From Diaporthe sp. PMI_573 (lineage: Eukaryota > Ascomycota > Sordariomycetes > Diaporthales > Diaporthaceae), in NCBI GenBank assembly GCA_021399435.1, contig JAJTUP010000041.1, positions 1 through 64,000 of the forward strand: DNA of 64,000 bases, given 5' to 3'. Positions within the stretch are counted from its first letter, which is position 1; each line of letters begins with the position of its first letter. Positions 45,373 to 57,015 of this stretch are shown one piece after another. Position numbers and translations under genes: made by a program. The notes under the pieces were generated by a model. It was not told the origin of the DNA. It searched no databases and saw only the letters and a program-made list of their open reading frames with translations.

Positions 45373-47145
45373 TTGGATCAGAAAAGGTTTGTTTGAGAAG
45401 CGAAAGTATAGTTCGTGTAACCTGGGTTGAAGGAGGGTGAGAGGTCGGTGGACTTGGTCAAGTCGTGATAGTTAGCTTTGAGTAAATGAGTGTTGAGTGT
45501 ATGGCAACAGAACTGGGACGAACGAGTAGTAATGTGATGGAAAACTGTCTCTCGTCTGGAAATCGGGACTGTTACATCGCGGGCGGCGGATTGGCGACGG
45601 AAGAGTCTTTATACTGTGGCGCTCAACAAGCAGTCCATCCCTTCTTCCAACATCCACTTTCCCTCTTGAGGGTTCTCTTTCGAGCCGGGCGAGGCAGATT
45701 GCGGAGGCATAGTCCACCGGAACGAGGTAAGTGGCCCGTGTGTTGCGATGAAAAGAAGAGACCACCAAGCTTCACCCCCGCTGCCAAATCAAATTTCAGA
45801 CGATGGGCTTTTGCATAGACCGGCTGTCCGAATGTGGCTGTGAGGGATACTCCCCTCCTGTGTGAGTGGTGTTTTGCAAGCCGAGTTTCTTCCAGCCTTG
45901 GCAGAGGCGATCCGTCGTAAAGGGCAGCGACATCATGGAAGCTTATAGATCTGGCGCCTTGCGGGGCGTGAGGCTACAATGCTTGATGTGACGATCCAGT
46001 TCTTACGGACAGATCGATGTGGCGATCATAGGTTGCGAGAGGTCGATCACCGCATGGATAGTCATCGTCGACGCTTATTCCCTTGTGCAGCCGGCATAGA
46101 CCCTGCCTCGTCCGCTCGGGAGCGTTGCGCGGCAGACAAGCTCCCACGATGAAACGCCAGGGGCGCGGTTTCATGTTGCGACCGCAGTCCCGATGACAGC
46201 AGTCACAGCACAATGTACCTCGCATACTGGTCCCAAAGGGGCTAATTCATGCCCGCGAAGGCAATAAGAGCTCTGGTATGTCGAGGGGTCAAGCGCGCCT
46301 CGCTGCGCTTCCGTCAGTGCGAGCGGCTGTGGCCCCAGCGCGGCGCGTGTTGTCCTATTGTCTTCCCCCAGCCGTGGTTCTGCCGACCATTATCTGGTCT
46401 GCTATGATGTTTTCAGCTTGATGTCGAGCATTGACATTACCTGCATATTGTCAGATTGACAGCAACATTTCATCTGCCTTTCGCGTGTTGTTTCGACTGC
46501 CTAGACCGAGTTGGGACTCAGCGGTGAAACTTCAGACTGATGAGAGGAACGAGATCAACCAGACTTTCAGCGCTCGGCAGATTAGGGAATTTCGACTGCT
46601 TAGGCGAGCACAAGATTTCAAGAGCTGAGTTATGACCACATGCAACCGACGGTATATGAGTTCTACGCAGGCCTCGGCAAGTCGCAAGACGTTGGATCAG
46701 TTGCCTGTTACAGTTTAGAAACATTCGAAAGGTATTCTCGTCAATATTTTGTGTGACATAGAATTGATATCAGGCATACGCCCATGGTACCCATAAGTGT
46801 CAAGAGGTTTAGATACGTGTGATAGCATGAGGAGTGCTTAAGAGTGCATTACGTATAAGCAATGAACAACGGGCGTGTTCCAGCAATCAGACTAGAGAAT
46901 GAGAAGGAAACAGTAAAACTTCCGAGATAGTCTTCACAAACTGTTATCATGTCTATTTTCGAGGACCACAGCACTAGACGTCACAATTCCAAAGTCAATT
47001 ACAGATCAAAAGTTAGGTCTGGCAGCAGATGCAGTACAATTCATTGCCAGGTTTTAAAACCGCCTACACCGGCTCCCGATAACACCCAAGCACGATCAAA
47101 GAACGTACATGCGTAAATACTCACACAGATCCAACCTCATGCCCC
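45373..47145. other. Intergenic, no gene seen
   Basis: About 1.8 kb. The first 250 bp is the LPMO-like promoter. Several open frames are present but none shows codon bias, splice logic or family motifs. Confidence 0.5.
45607..45614 (-). promoter_or_regulatory. TATA-like element of the LPMO-like gene
   Basis: On the minus strand TATAAAGA, about 235 bp upstream of the ATG at 45372; distance implies a long leader. Confidence 0.35.
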
Positions 47146-47367
47146 TTATCCTCTCTTGGCTCGATCTCTGAATGCTGCAGCAAGCTTTCTGAGCAAGCCT
47201 GGGCCCTTGTTGATGCGACAGCTACACGCACATCTAACACGGCGACACTGTTCACAGTCGAGCCACTTAAGTGACGTAACGGTTCCGCAGTAGCAACAAG
47301 TCCAGCCAGGCCCCACCATCTCCGCAGACTTCGCCTTGTTCTCACGGGACTCGGGCTTTGTTGCCAT
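47146..47367 (-). CDS. Small Cys-rich, zinc-ribbon-like protein
   Basis: A 73-residue frame from an ATG. The middle reads WTCCYCG, then CEQC, then RCACSC: four closely spaced Cys pairs, resembling a RanBP2-like or other zinc ribbon found in short fungal proteins. The ends are charged (Lys/Arg-rich C-terminus). No neighbouring operon logic applies. It could be a genuine small gene or one exon of a larger one; I see no convincing joining exon. Confidence 0.45.
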   Translation of the reverse strand: MATKPESRENKAKSAEMVGPGWTCCYCGTVTSLKWLDCEQCRRVRCACSCRINKGPGLLRKLAAAFRDRAKRG

Positions 47368-48026
47368 ACTGGAAATGTGCCTGCGTCTTTCTTGAGGGTT
47401 TGGATCAGGCTAGGAAGTTGGATGGGATGAGGTGGCTTGTCGAGAAGTCCGAGACACCTTGATACTATGGTGGGAGTCTTGTGCGCTTATGAAGCTGTTG
47501 AGAAGCCCTGTTCAAAAAGCGTGGATCACAATAATGGCTTACATCACAAAGCGTTGTGAAATCGGCCTATTGTTCTCCGAACAAAGCCACGGGACAAAGC
47601 CGAACACGATGCTTGTGACTTGCTGGAGGTTATACTTTATCTCAATGAGAGCCCGGGAGTGCACTTCTCAATCTCGATACAATGGGCACAGCCCTTGCGT
47701 ATATTCTTCCTCTATAGCCTCGATCCCGTTGAGGACAAAATCTCGAGACTTTCGGTTGTTGTCCCGCTCTGCTCAAGGCTTATTTTGCATGACGGCTCTT
47801 CGTACCTCGTGATATACGGAAGCTTGCAGATTTTTTCTTGTCGGTGTTATTGTAGCCTCTTTCCCCAAAGGTATTTTACGTGCCTGTGATCTTTGGACTC
47901 ACTGCAACCCTTTTACGCCTCCCATTCTTATGCGCGCTGAGGGCTGATAGCTGGTCGAACTCCAGTACAGAGGGCCTATATAAGGGAGTACTACATTTGT
48001 CCTCTTGATTGCGGGTTTTTATTTGT
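47368..48026. other. Intergenic, promoter of the aminotransferase gene
   Basis: No gene supported; the core promoter is at its right end. Confidence 0.5.
47977..47984 (+). promoter_or_regulatory. TATA box of the aminotransferase gene
   Basis: TATATAAG 50 bp before the ATG at 48027, the clearest TATA element in the window. Confidence 0.6.
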
Positions 48027-49508
48027 ATGGACTCTTCTTCATCCAATCAACCACAGGAAACCCTTGCATCAGCACAAGCAGCACAATCAGATTTATCACC
48101 AGTGAAAATATCATCCGGCACCATGGCTTTTTCGTCTATCTCGGGGTACTCCTTGCTCCGTGATCTCAACAGGGTCTATCCCAAGATCAAGGGCGGAGAG
48201 GGAAACTTCCTTGAGACCACTAACGGGCGTAAAGTATTCGATGCAGCCACTGGTGCAGCCGTGTCTTGTCTGGGGCACGGAAACAAGAGAGTCATCAAGG
48301 CAGTCTCTGAGCAGCTCAACACCGGAACTCCTTACCTTGCATCCTCGTTCCGGGCCAGCCAGGTTGTGGAGGGCTTGTGCCAAGAGCTCATTCGCGGCAC
48401 TGATGGAAAAATGGCCAGGGTCTATCTGACGGGCTCTGGTTCTGAAGCGATGGAAGCCGCCATCAAGCTGTCTCGTCAATACTTTTACGAGAAAGACAAG
48501 GAAACCACACGGGTCAATTTCATTACCCGTGATAGATCCTACCACGGCAACACCCTGGGAGCTCTGGGCGTCTCGGGATTCCTCGCCCGTAGGGAGCCTT
48601 ACACTCCGTTCCTTATGGAGAATGTCCACCACATTTCCCCTTGTTATCCCTATCGTCAACAACTGGAGGGCGAATCCGATTTCGCCTTCGCCACCCGGAA
48701 AGCAGCCGAACTCGAAACCAAATTTCAAGAGCTAGGCCCAGACACGGTGATCGCCTTCATCGCCGAGCCAGTTGTAGGCGCCGCCCTTGGCTGTGTCCCA
48801 TGCGTCCCCGGCTATCTCCAAGCCATGCGGGATGTCTGCCACAGACACGGCGCCCTTTTTATACTCGACGAAGTCATGTGCGGCATGGGTCGAACTGGCA
48901 CTTTGCACGCATGGCAGGCCGAGGGCGCGGTGCCTGATATTCAGATCAACGCCAAGGGACTCGGTGGAGGATATCAGCCCATCGCTTCCATGATGATCTC
49001 GGGAGAGGTTGTCAATGTCTTGAAAAAGGGAAGCGGGCAGTTCGTTCATGGCTTGACCTACCAGGGTATGCCAGTCCAAGCTGCTGCTGCCCTGGAGGTT
49101 CAGCGAATTATCCGAGAGGATAGATTGGTGGAAAATGTCTCCAAACGAGGAGCCTTTTTGGGGGAAACCCTCAAATACTACCTCGAACTTCACCCTCACG
49201 TTGGAGACATTCGAGGAAGGGGTCTCTTCTGGGGTATAGAGTTCGTGAAGGACAAAGCGACCAAGGAGCCCTTCGAATCCGCACTCGGGGTCGCCCAGAG
49301 AGTGGTCGACTTGGCCATCTCATCCCCGTTCGACATGACTGTCTACCCGGGCAGGGGTTGCGTGGATGGTGTTCGTGGAGACCACATTATCCTCGCACCG
49401 TCATATATCGTCACGGAGGAGGACATCGAACGTATTGTCGAAACCGTTTCTGATGTTATTGACGAGGTCTTTTTTGAGTTGAATCATTCCGGGCTCATAA
49501 CCAATTAG
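48027..49508 (+). CDS. Class III PLP-dependent aminotransferase
   Basis: Single exon, 493 aa from the ATG at 48027 (the frame is open six codons further up from a TTG). The class III signatures are present: GATGAAVSCLGHG-type start of the large domain, LTGSGSEAMEAAIKLSRQY, DEVMCGMGRTG (281-291) with the PLP-ring Asp, and Lys310 in INAKGLGGGYQPIA as the Schiff-base lysine. The end has ILAPSYIVTEEDIE. This group includes GABA, ornithine and other omega-amino-acid transaminases; the fungal subgroup represented here has not, to my knowledge, been given a firm substrate. No mitochondrial presequence is evident; the Ser/Gln-rich start suggests cytosol. Intronless coding is unusual beside multi-exon neighbours but common in this family. 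Confidence 0.92.
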   Translation: MDSSSSNQPQETLASAQAAQSDLSPVKISSGTMAFSSISGYSLLRDLNRVYPKIKGGEGNFLETTNGRKVFDAATGAAVSCLGHGNKRVIKAVSEQLNTGTPYLASSFRASQVVEGLCQELIRGTDGKMARVYLTGSGSEAMEAAIKLSRQYFYEKDKETTRVNFITRDRSYHGNTLGALGVSGFLARREPYTPFLMENVHHISPCYPYRQQLEGESDFAFATRKAAELETKFQELGPDTVIAFIAEPVVGAALGCVPCVPGYLQAMRDVCHRHGALFILDEVMCGMGRTGTLHAWQAEGAVPDIQINAKGLGGGYQPIASMMISGEVVNVLKKGSGQFVHGLTYQGMPVQAAAALEVQRIIREDRLVENVSKRGAFLGETLKYYLELHPHVGDIRGRGLFWGIEFVKDKATKEPFESALGVAQRVVDLAISSPFDMTVYPGRGCVDGVRGDHIILAPSYIVTEEDIERIVETVSDVIDEVFFELNHSGLITN

Positions 49509-50533
49509 GAGATATATTTGATTGGCTATGGTTACTTGGTCTTTAGACTCTTCTCTTGTCTAGGAGAGAGGGAACGTCGTTATAGAGCCCTGACTTCCGT
49601 CACGAAATAGGCAACAGGCACCTCACAACAACAAAAGAGACAAAAGCCTGAATGTCTCAGAGTGGGTTTCTAATTGTTGAAATACTCGGGGGATTTTGGA
49701 GCAGGGTTAGCTGGACTAATCTCTTCGCTTCTAAAAGCTAGTGCTTCTCTAGTTCATCAGGAAAATACACGGTGAAGGACACAAGAAGAGATTAAGGATA
49801 GTTTGAAATTCATTTTTTTTTATTTCTTTGGGAGTTTAGCCTTCTACTTAGTTTGTTGCTCGCAGTGAAAGATGGAGTGTGATTCAATTTTGGCAAATAA
49901 ACAGTATGGATTTACATCTGAAGAAAGGGATATTGGTGACCAGCTTTCCCACGAAGGATAAACCTTGAGCGTGGACGCAAATGTGTCTCGAAGGAGCTTT
50001 CTGCTTCTCTGCTGTGCAACTGAAGCATGTTATAACAGCCCCCGGTAACATTCACCGGTAAGGCGAGATATTTGACATAATCCTCTACCTGAAAGCTGAA
50101 CTTAACAGTCTTCGTACCTTTAGGTATAACTTTCGAGGAATCCAGCAGAATAATTAGTAAATGGCACTTCATATGAATCAGGATAAGTCAGAAGGCCCGG
50201 CACTTAAGATTGATGTCAATCCACACCTAGACAGACAAGAAGTAGCTGTGATGTAGGAGCAGCTGAAACCTCGAGTCAGCAGCTGTCCATTTGTTGAGGT
50301 CATCGGCCAGACAGATCCAGAAACTACATATCAGTTGATTTGCCGAGTTTGTGCTCTGACAGAAGGATTTGTAGATTCGGACAAAGTGTGTGTGTGTGTG
50401 TCCGATCCCTCTAGACTTCCCGGGATACTCAGTGTCCTAACATTCTGCCAGAGTGTCTCTGCCAAATCTTCGCTGGTTCCCAAGGACCCATCCAAGACGC
50501 CCTCGTTGCTTATTCCAGCCGACCAACGGCCGA

Positions 50534-50545
50534 GGGGGGGGGGGG
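50534..50545. repeat. G12 homopolymer tract
   Basis: Uninterrupted run of twelve G in a non-coding stretch. Confidence 0.9.
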
Positions 50546-52120
50546 AGGACACGACTGCCTGCCCACGCAGACCTCGAGGGTCCAACGATGTCCCGCTTAC
50601 TCAAACTCCAGAAGCCAAGTCTTAGAAATCGGACGTATATCGAATACAAGACAATGTGTTCTTGCAGCTGAGTGTGGCAGTAAGTAGTCAGGGGTACAAA
50701 ATGAGAAGGGCGTATGGTATGCACTATGTAGAAATCACAGCCTTTGGCCTCTACTGCAGTTAATTAGATTCTGGCCACATACGCCCCGGCCCACCTCGAG
50801 CACAAATGGTGCTCATCTTGTCAGCCCGAGTCGACCCTGCACACTCCGAGGAGGATGTTTGACTGGAACAAAGGAGCGCCCACTGGTGCCATACTGGCCA
50901 ATAGAAACAGTGAACGCAAGACGGTGCGAAACAAAGGCGAGTAGGAAGCGTTGATTGTCGGTCACTCACGATGGAATCTGCCGCCCAGTGACTCAAGCAC
51001 TTGTAGCTGTAGATTGTGGCCCAACCTGTAGACAGACTTCCTCACCTCTAAAGACCGGCCACGCAGGTACAGTGAACACTGACACATTAACGGTACGTAG
51101 AGGGGCCAGAAACTCGCCAACCGCCAGCCCCCACGATACGTTGAACGTGATAAAGAGTTGCGTGGCCGTCTGCACATCATCAATCCGTAGTCTCATAACA
51201 CGTCGCAGATCACGGGCTCAAATCCTCCCACGGACTACCCCATTGAATCTCACCACCACCGCATGACGCCATTACGCACTGCAGGGCCAACTCTACGCCA
51301 TGTATGCAGTACAACAGAAGACCAAGGAACTCACCCGCCAGCGACCCCCGCCAGCGGGCCAGAGATCGTCATTGGAGTAGTCCACCACTGTGCCGCAGGG
51401 CCACACGCGTTCTAAATCCGTCCTGGGGGAGGGGGGCTGACCATCCGCCCTGCGAGCTCCTAAGGCGGGAAAGCCCGCCCCGGGCTGATCGATACAAGAA
51501 TCAACCATGTCTCGCATCTCCCCTTTCAACAGGCTATATTCAGCACCTTTTACTGTGTATGTCGGGGCTAAAGATGCAAATATCCGCCCTGCATACACCT
51601 TGCCTTTGCCCCGTGGCGGCTGGAGAAGACCGAGCCGCGATGAGACAATCAATTCTCACCCGCCTCTCCCTTTCCTTCCTCCTGTCAGCTGAGGCTGCAC
51701 CCGCATCCTTAGCGCCGGCAGAGTGAAAAAGGACCTGCGGGGGATGTTGACACGACAGAAAAGTTGGCAAACAACAAAACCTCGTGATGCCCACCCGATG
51801 GGCTTGTTTCAAAATCACGGCGCCTGCAGTAGTGCGGACCTCTGCGTGGCAGTGGACGGACAGCTGGGGGTTTCGAAACGTGGTTCGGCAGGGAGAGGTC
51901 TGTGTTGTTGTTGCAATTTGTTGGTGAGCTACGCGCTAAGAACCGACCACTGGGCAGAGGGGGCCACGAGATTTGCACACCGTCCAAGCGCTCGACCGCG
52001 GGCACGGGATTCTTGTGTCCTTGCCGCTGTGCTCTCGACGTCATGGTAGGAGAAAAACGACTGCAAACCTTTCCCATGCCAATTTCAATGTCTGACTTTG
52101 AGAGGAAAATAAAATCTGAC

Positions 52121-52170
52121 GTGAGAAAGAGTGTAGAGGTCTGACGAGAGAAACAGCGTAGAGGTCTGAT
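52121..52170. repeat. Two-copy 25-bp tandem repeat
   Basis: Adjacent units of 25 bp (52121-52145 and 52146-52170) share the core GTAGAGGTCTGA and differ at a few bases. No function is evident. Confidence 0.85.
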
Positions 52171-55110
52171 GATAGGGGGGAGCGGGTTGGAGGTGTGCCA
52201 CACCGCCGGGGCGAGAGACTTCATCTCGCCGGAGGGCGGCGGCGGTTCGCTGGACGAGTTATGTGCAGGCATGTGATAACACAAACACACACCGTCGCAT
52301 GCCTGATGTCGCAGTTGATGAGCACTACCTACCTACCTCCCAAGGAGTAGCCACGAGTAGATAGCTGTACATCGAGCCCAACCGAGATTGTTGTGCCGTG
52401 CAGCGATTATGCCTCACCCGAGCCAAGGCAAGCCCAGCGTTTTGACAAGCTGTGATATTCGCCGAATTTCGGCAGGACTTGGCTTTTTCCACACCTGTCC
52501 CGATGGGGGCCCCAGGTGCTGGTCCTTCGGAGATAATTGGGTGCAGATCAGCTAGAAGACCAGGTCGAAAGAACGAAAACAGAGTGACCGGAGGGCCAGA
52601 AAGCAGGCGACGCATTGCAGATCGTCAACCACCGCCCAGTCTGGGCCAGAGTCCGGCCAGGCGCTCGGTTGCGACCCCATAGCCGATCCAGGGCAACCAA
52701 CTGCCAACCAGGGCCTTGGGTGGGGGGGCTAGGAGAGAGTCCAGGAGGCACGGTGACATGGCGCGTGTGAGCTCTCTGATTGAGGATGCTTGTGGCCCTC
52801 GATGCGGTGCAGGATCGTCAGGAACGAGCAAAGGCTAAAATTTGAGGACGGGGATCCTGATTGGGGACTGATCTCGGCTAATGAATGTTGAATGCCGTAC
52901 CAGAGAGCATACAGCTGGCAGGACCTTCAACCCAGCAGTGCAGCGACAACACAGGCGCATTGGGTTCTTGGTGCAAAGCATATCCGGCCGCGGTGGGTAG
53001 GGGGATAAAGGTGGGTTGGGTGGGCGAAAGTGCGTGCGTGCGCAAATGCTGTGTTTGGACACTGTCCTACCGTGTAGCTTGGTGCAAAAGCATGTGCAAA
53101 GAGCAGCCTGCCGGATACTGTAGTTGGACCGAGACAGAAGAAATGCCTCGTTCCCCAGCCTGCCAGTCTTTGCAATACCCGTCAGCCCGTCCAAGTCACC
53201 GCCTCGGGTTGCCACAATTACGCAACACGTGGAGGGCAAGCTGAGGAGGCGTGGAGATAGATTGCGATGGAAAAGCATGTTGTACGACACGGCGGGCGGG
53301 AACAGAGGAGACGTTAGACAAGCAGGCAGGGAACCCTTCTCGTCGGGTCGAGAATGAGCAGGGCTGGTGCTGGTCCTGGTGGGTGGGCATTCTTCGAGTT
53401 GGGAAACTTGACGCCACAGAGGCAGAGTTTGAGCAAGACGCATGCGGATGGAGAAGATGACGATGATGGCTGGCATTTACTATAATGCCATAGGGTGAGA
53501 CAGATGGCCTGCGAGTAAGAATGACGGTGGTGAAGAAAAATCGAAAGCAGAAAAAAAAAGCCTCAACAGATTCTTCATGATGTGCCAAGGATGTGGTGCA
53601 TGCCGCGTGGTGGCAAGACTGCCGACAGGTCCGGGTGTCCGGGCACGGTAGATGGACTGACTGACGTGCGCACAGGTGCATCGTGGAGGTGGTGATGCCT
53701 TCTGACTGCTGTGCGTAGTGTTGTGCTGCAGCAAGTAGACGAGTGACTGTGATCGATGACTGCGTGATATTGTCTTGCGTGCTAAAGAGCGTGCACACTG
53801 CAGACTCCAGGCCGACTGGGCTGAACGAGGTGAGTTGTTCCTGCAGCGGACCGAGCGAGTACCTACCTTAGCGCTTGCGCATACTCCGTAATCCATGCAG
53901 GTACAACAGCAAACCAAGTTTTTGTTCCCGACGGCCGTCCGTCCAGCCGTCCAACTGTCAAGCGGCACGCCCCCCCGCTGGCACCTTCCTTCACGACTCA
54001 TGACTGGAGTCGTGATTGGTTGGCCGTCAGGACCAAACACCACCGTCTGCGTTCCAATCGTCAGCCGTTTCCATTCCAGTCGCTGGCCGTTTCCCTTTTG
54101 GCCACTGGTTGGATTTGTTCGCGTCGTGCCCGTGTCAGCGTTAGCACAAGCCCCAAGAACGCGATCTAGAATGGGCCTTGGATATGCACCAGAAGACTGC
54201 CCGAGTGCCCAGACAACTGATTACGGTGCAAAGTCCAGACATGGCAGCTAAGAACTTGGTGTCATCTCGACTACGGTGTTGTTCCATCCCACAGCCACGA
54301 GCCATCATCATCACCGCCCTTACTACTTACTGTTACTGCCTCACCGCCATGCCCTCCCGGGCTACACTAGATTAGGAGCTGCATCGAATCAGGTCACCAA
54401 GGGTACGCCGAAAAGGGGGATCTCATCTGGCGGGCCGGGTTATTCATCTTGTTCTGGCGTGTCCAAGGATTTCGATCCAAGAAAAACTGGCGAGGAGGAG
54501 GCACTGGAAGCTACCGCACAATCAGCCCTTGGTCATCGGTGGGGGCAATCGAGCCTGTGGGGAATTATTATGGAGAAAGTGAGCATGAAAGAACAGGCGA
54601 GCCAGTTGGCCTAAGCACTTGGGCATGGCAGGAAAGTGGGCTTCGACTGCTGACGGTACGCGCATCAAGGAAGCCCACGATGGGGCCGGGGAACTGGGCC
54701 CGCCAACGGTCAGGACGGGTGCACAGTTCAGGTGGTGAGCTGTGGGCCATGTCGGCTGCCGGTGTCCACGTCGTCGTCGTCGTGGCCGTCATTCTACGGC
54801 GGGTTCTGGTGTTAGTGTAAGTCTGCACTACCAGTATGTACTGTATTTCGCACAACCACGGCAGATACTGGCAGATGCTCCTCCTGCCCTAGGGCACACA
54901 CAGAATGAATGAGTGGTTCTTTGTCCTTGAAGTTATTAGTTATTATTGGAAGGTGAAGTGTCACACAGCAGCCAACGCAACGTGTGACAGAAGTGCAGAG
55001 AGCTGTGCCTTGGGCGAGCAGCAATCCTATTGTGACAGTTTTGAACCCCGGTAGGATACAGTACCTTTGTACCTTGGCCTGCCAGCAACCTGAACGGCTG
55101 AACGGACAAT

Positions 55111-55144
55111 GAAAAGGACGACGAAAAGGACGACGAAAAGGAAC
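55111..55144. repeat. 12-bp tandem repeat (GAAAAGGACGAC), 2.8 copies
   Basis: Perfect units at 55111-55122 and 55123-55134 and a partial third. It lies 0.9 kb before the Asp f 4-like gene. Confidence 0.9.
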
Positions 55145-55539
55145 GGTCGCCGGTCGGGCCTTCTTGGGATGAACCTGAGTGCCCTGATTGGGCAGATGGG
55201 GGAGCCCCGCTAGGCCAGGTTGGATGATGCTAAGCCTCGCTATTTCCCCGGCCCGTCTGATCGTTACCTGTTCCTGCCGGTTCCTGATGAAAGATTGAAT
55301 TGGCCCTGGCCAGGGAAGGAACCGTGACCAGGCTTCTGGCGCAAGGGATCCCTGCCGCCTTCCCCTTGCTCCATCGTGTCCACCCCTGGCCAGAACCAGT
55401 GACGCCCTGCACCTGCAGGTTTCTGTGCCTTGGTGCAATTTCCCTCTTCCCTCTCAAGTCCTTCGAATCTCTAGCGATGGCCCTTGGGGCCCCTTACCAA
55501 ACCATGGCCCACGCTGGCCCGCGCAATCTGCCCCGTCCC

Positions 55540-56004
55540 CACCCCTCGGCCGGCTCGTGGCCTCTCGTTTTGTCCTCTTCTCCGCCCCCGTCCTTGTGTG
55601 CGCTTGTGCTGCTTGTCTTCCCCTGCAGGGCCCAGGCACAGTCAGTTCATTCATCTTGACTTCATCTCGCCCGTCCCTTCGTCCAAGGTCTCCCCCTCCT
55701 TCCTTCTTCTCCCTCCACCCACCCCACGCTCCTTTGCAAGCAAGTCAACAAAGACCAAAGCCCTCGCTTTTGATCTCTGCCCTTCCCGCTGGTGCCCGGT
55801 CACTCACACTCTCTCCCTTCGTGTTCCACATTGCAAGACAATCTCGTCGACACGAAACCCACATTCTTTTGAATAAACCCAACGACACTCATTCGCACCA
55901 ACGAAAGCAGATCAGATCAGAGCCCAAGGCAACGACTTGATCCATCCACATCAAACAACAGTAAATCAATCAATTCTAAACTAGACAAAGAATCATCATT
56001 CGCA
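55540..56004 (+). promoter_or_regulatory. Pyrimidine-rich promoter and A/C-rich 5' leader of the Asp f 4-like gene
   Basis: From about 55540 to 55850 the plus strand is overwhelmingly C and T, then becomes A/C-rich (many CAACA and AATCA) up to CGCAATGG at the start codon. Long CT tracts before the transcription start and A/C-rich leaders mark strongly expressed fungal genes, and the codon bias of the following gene agrees. No clear TATA box is seen. Confidence 0.5.
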
Positions 56005-57015
56005 ATGGCTCGTCTCGCTGCATCTCTCCTTCTGCTCGGCGCCATCGGTGCCTCTGCCCACCCTTCCGGCCACGCCCGCTTCCACAACAAGCAGCGCTCC
56101 CAGAACCAGGAGCGTGCCATCGGCGACACCATCGACGCCGTCATCGACGGTGTTGCTGTCTCTTGGATCCAGACCGAGAACTACAGCCCCCAGGCCACCC
56201 CCGCCATCGTCGCTGACAAGCCCGCCGCTGCCGTCGCTGACCTGAAGGCCGCCGTCGCCGCCCCCGCTGCTTCGTCCGCCTCGCCCACCCCCACCCCCGT
56301 CTCCTCCTCGGCTCCCAAGGCCACCTCGGACTCCTCCTCCACCTCCACCGGCGAGGGCATCACCGAGTTCACCACCTTCACCGACCTGTGCAGCGCCGCC
56401 AAGAAGCGCGCCACCCTCGACCAGATCAAGTACGCCGGCAACGTCGGCTCCAGCACCGACTACGGCTGCAACAAGGTCCTGCTGGCCAACTCCGACCTCG
56501 CCTCCGACTACAACAACACTGCCAAGTTCTTCGGCGCCACCGAGGACCTGTACTGCCTGGTCTGGAACAAGATTGGTGAGGACGGTGGCATCAACGGCTT
56601 CTTCGGTGCCGACGCCACCACCTTCAAGCTGCCTGCCGGCTCCGAGCAGTACGTCGCCTTCGACAAGAACTCCCAGGGTGGCGGCGCCTGCTTCAAGGGC
56701 GCCAGCGAGGACGACGTCGAGAAGACCGTCTACGGCGCCATTGCCGGCACCTGGGCCGAGTGGGACTTCGAGAACGACAGCAACCAGGGCTGGTCCGGCT
56801 ACGATGCTTCTGCCATCGTCGCCCAGGCTGCCGGCCTCGCCGTCTCCGGCATGGAGATCTGCGCCGAGAACGCCCCCGACGCCCTCTGCTCCACCATCAC
56901 CTCGGGTGGCGCCAGCTTCGTCAACGCCTACCGCGCTGTTGATGCTGATGCTGATGGCATCGGTGGCCAGGTCTCCGGCCCCATGAAGATCGCCATCGAC
57001 CTCAGCGGATTCTAA
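56005..57015 (+). CDS. Secreted Asp f 4-like protein
   Basis: Single exon, 336 aa, with third codon positions almost always C or G, stronger than any neighbour, pointing to high expression. Residues 1-18 are a signal peptide (MARLAASLLLLGAIGASA), then a short basic stretch and an Ala/Pro/Ser/Thr-rich linker (about 70-115) likely to be O-glycosylated. The C-terminal domain holds YAGNVGSSTDYGCN, LYCLVWNKIGEDGGINGFFG, YVAFDKNSQGG, WAEWDFEND and SGYDASAI blocks, which match the Asp f 4 allergen-like family of cell-wall or secreted proteins. Family function is unknown; members are abundant and often induced during growth or infection. It sits alone in an otherwise empty 10-kb interval. Confidence 0.9.
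   Translation: MARLAASLLLLGAIGASAHPSGHARFHNKQRSQNQERAIGDTIDAVIDGVAVSWIQTENYSPQATPAIVADKPAAAVADLKAAVAAPAASSASPTPTPVSSSAPKATSDSSSTSTGEGITEFTTFTDLCSAAKKRATLDQIKYAGNVGSSTDYGCNKVLLANSDLASDYNNTAKFFGATEDLYCLVWNKIGEDGGINGFFGADATTFKLPAGSEQYVAFDKNSQGGGACFKGASEDDVEKTVYGAIAGTWAEWDFENDSNQGWSGYDASAIVAQAAGLAVSGMEICAENAPDALCSTITSGGASFVNAYRAVDADADGIGGQVSGPMKIAIDLSGF

Larger units (their letters stand above)
49509..55539. other. Six-kilobase gene-poor region
   Basis: No gene can be supported on either strand. All open frames are short, overlap one another and lack start context, splice joins and known motifs. The region contains low-complexity runs (G12 at 50534, TG repeats near 50388), two short tandem repeats (52121 and 55111), and GC-rich, CT-rich stretches on approach to the Asp f 4-like gene. 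It may be a long promoter or hold non-coding RNA, neither of which can be shown from sequence alone. Confidence 0.5.

Noticed and set aside
48111..48728. 205-aa minus-strand frame
   Set aside because: Antisense shadow of the aminotransferase gene.
51150..51240. tRNA-Met-like stretch (CTCATAA loop, GGGCTCAAATCC box-B-like motif)
   Set aside because: Anticodon, T and acceptor stems do not pair, and the A box lacks a conserved A. At best it is a degenerate tRNA.
54812..55940. Long frames on both strands before the Asp f 4-like gene
   Set aside because: Low-complexity Pro/Ser/Arg composition caused by CT-rich DNA; no start context or homology.
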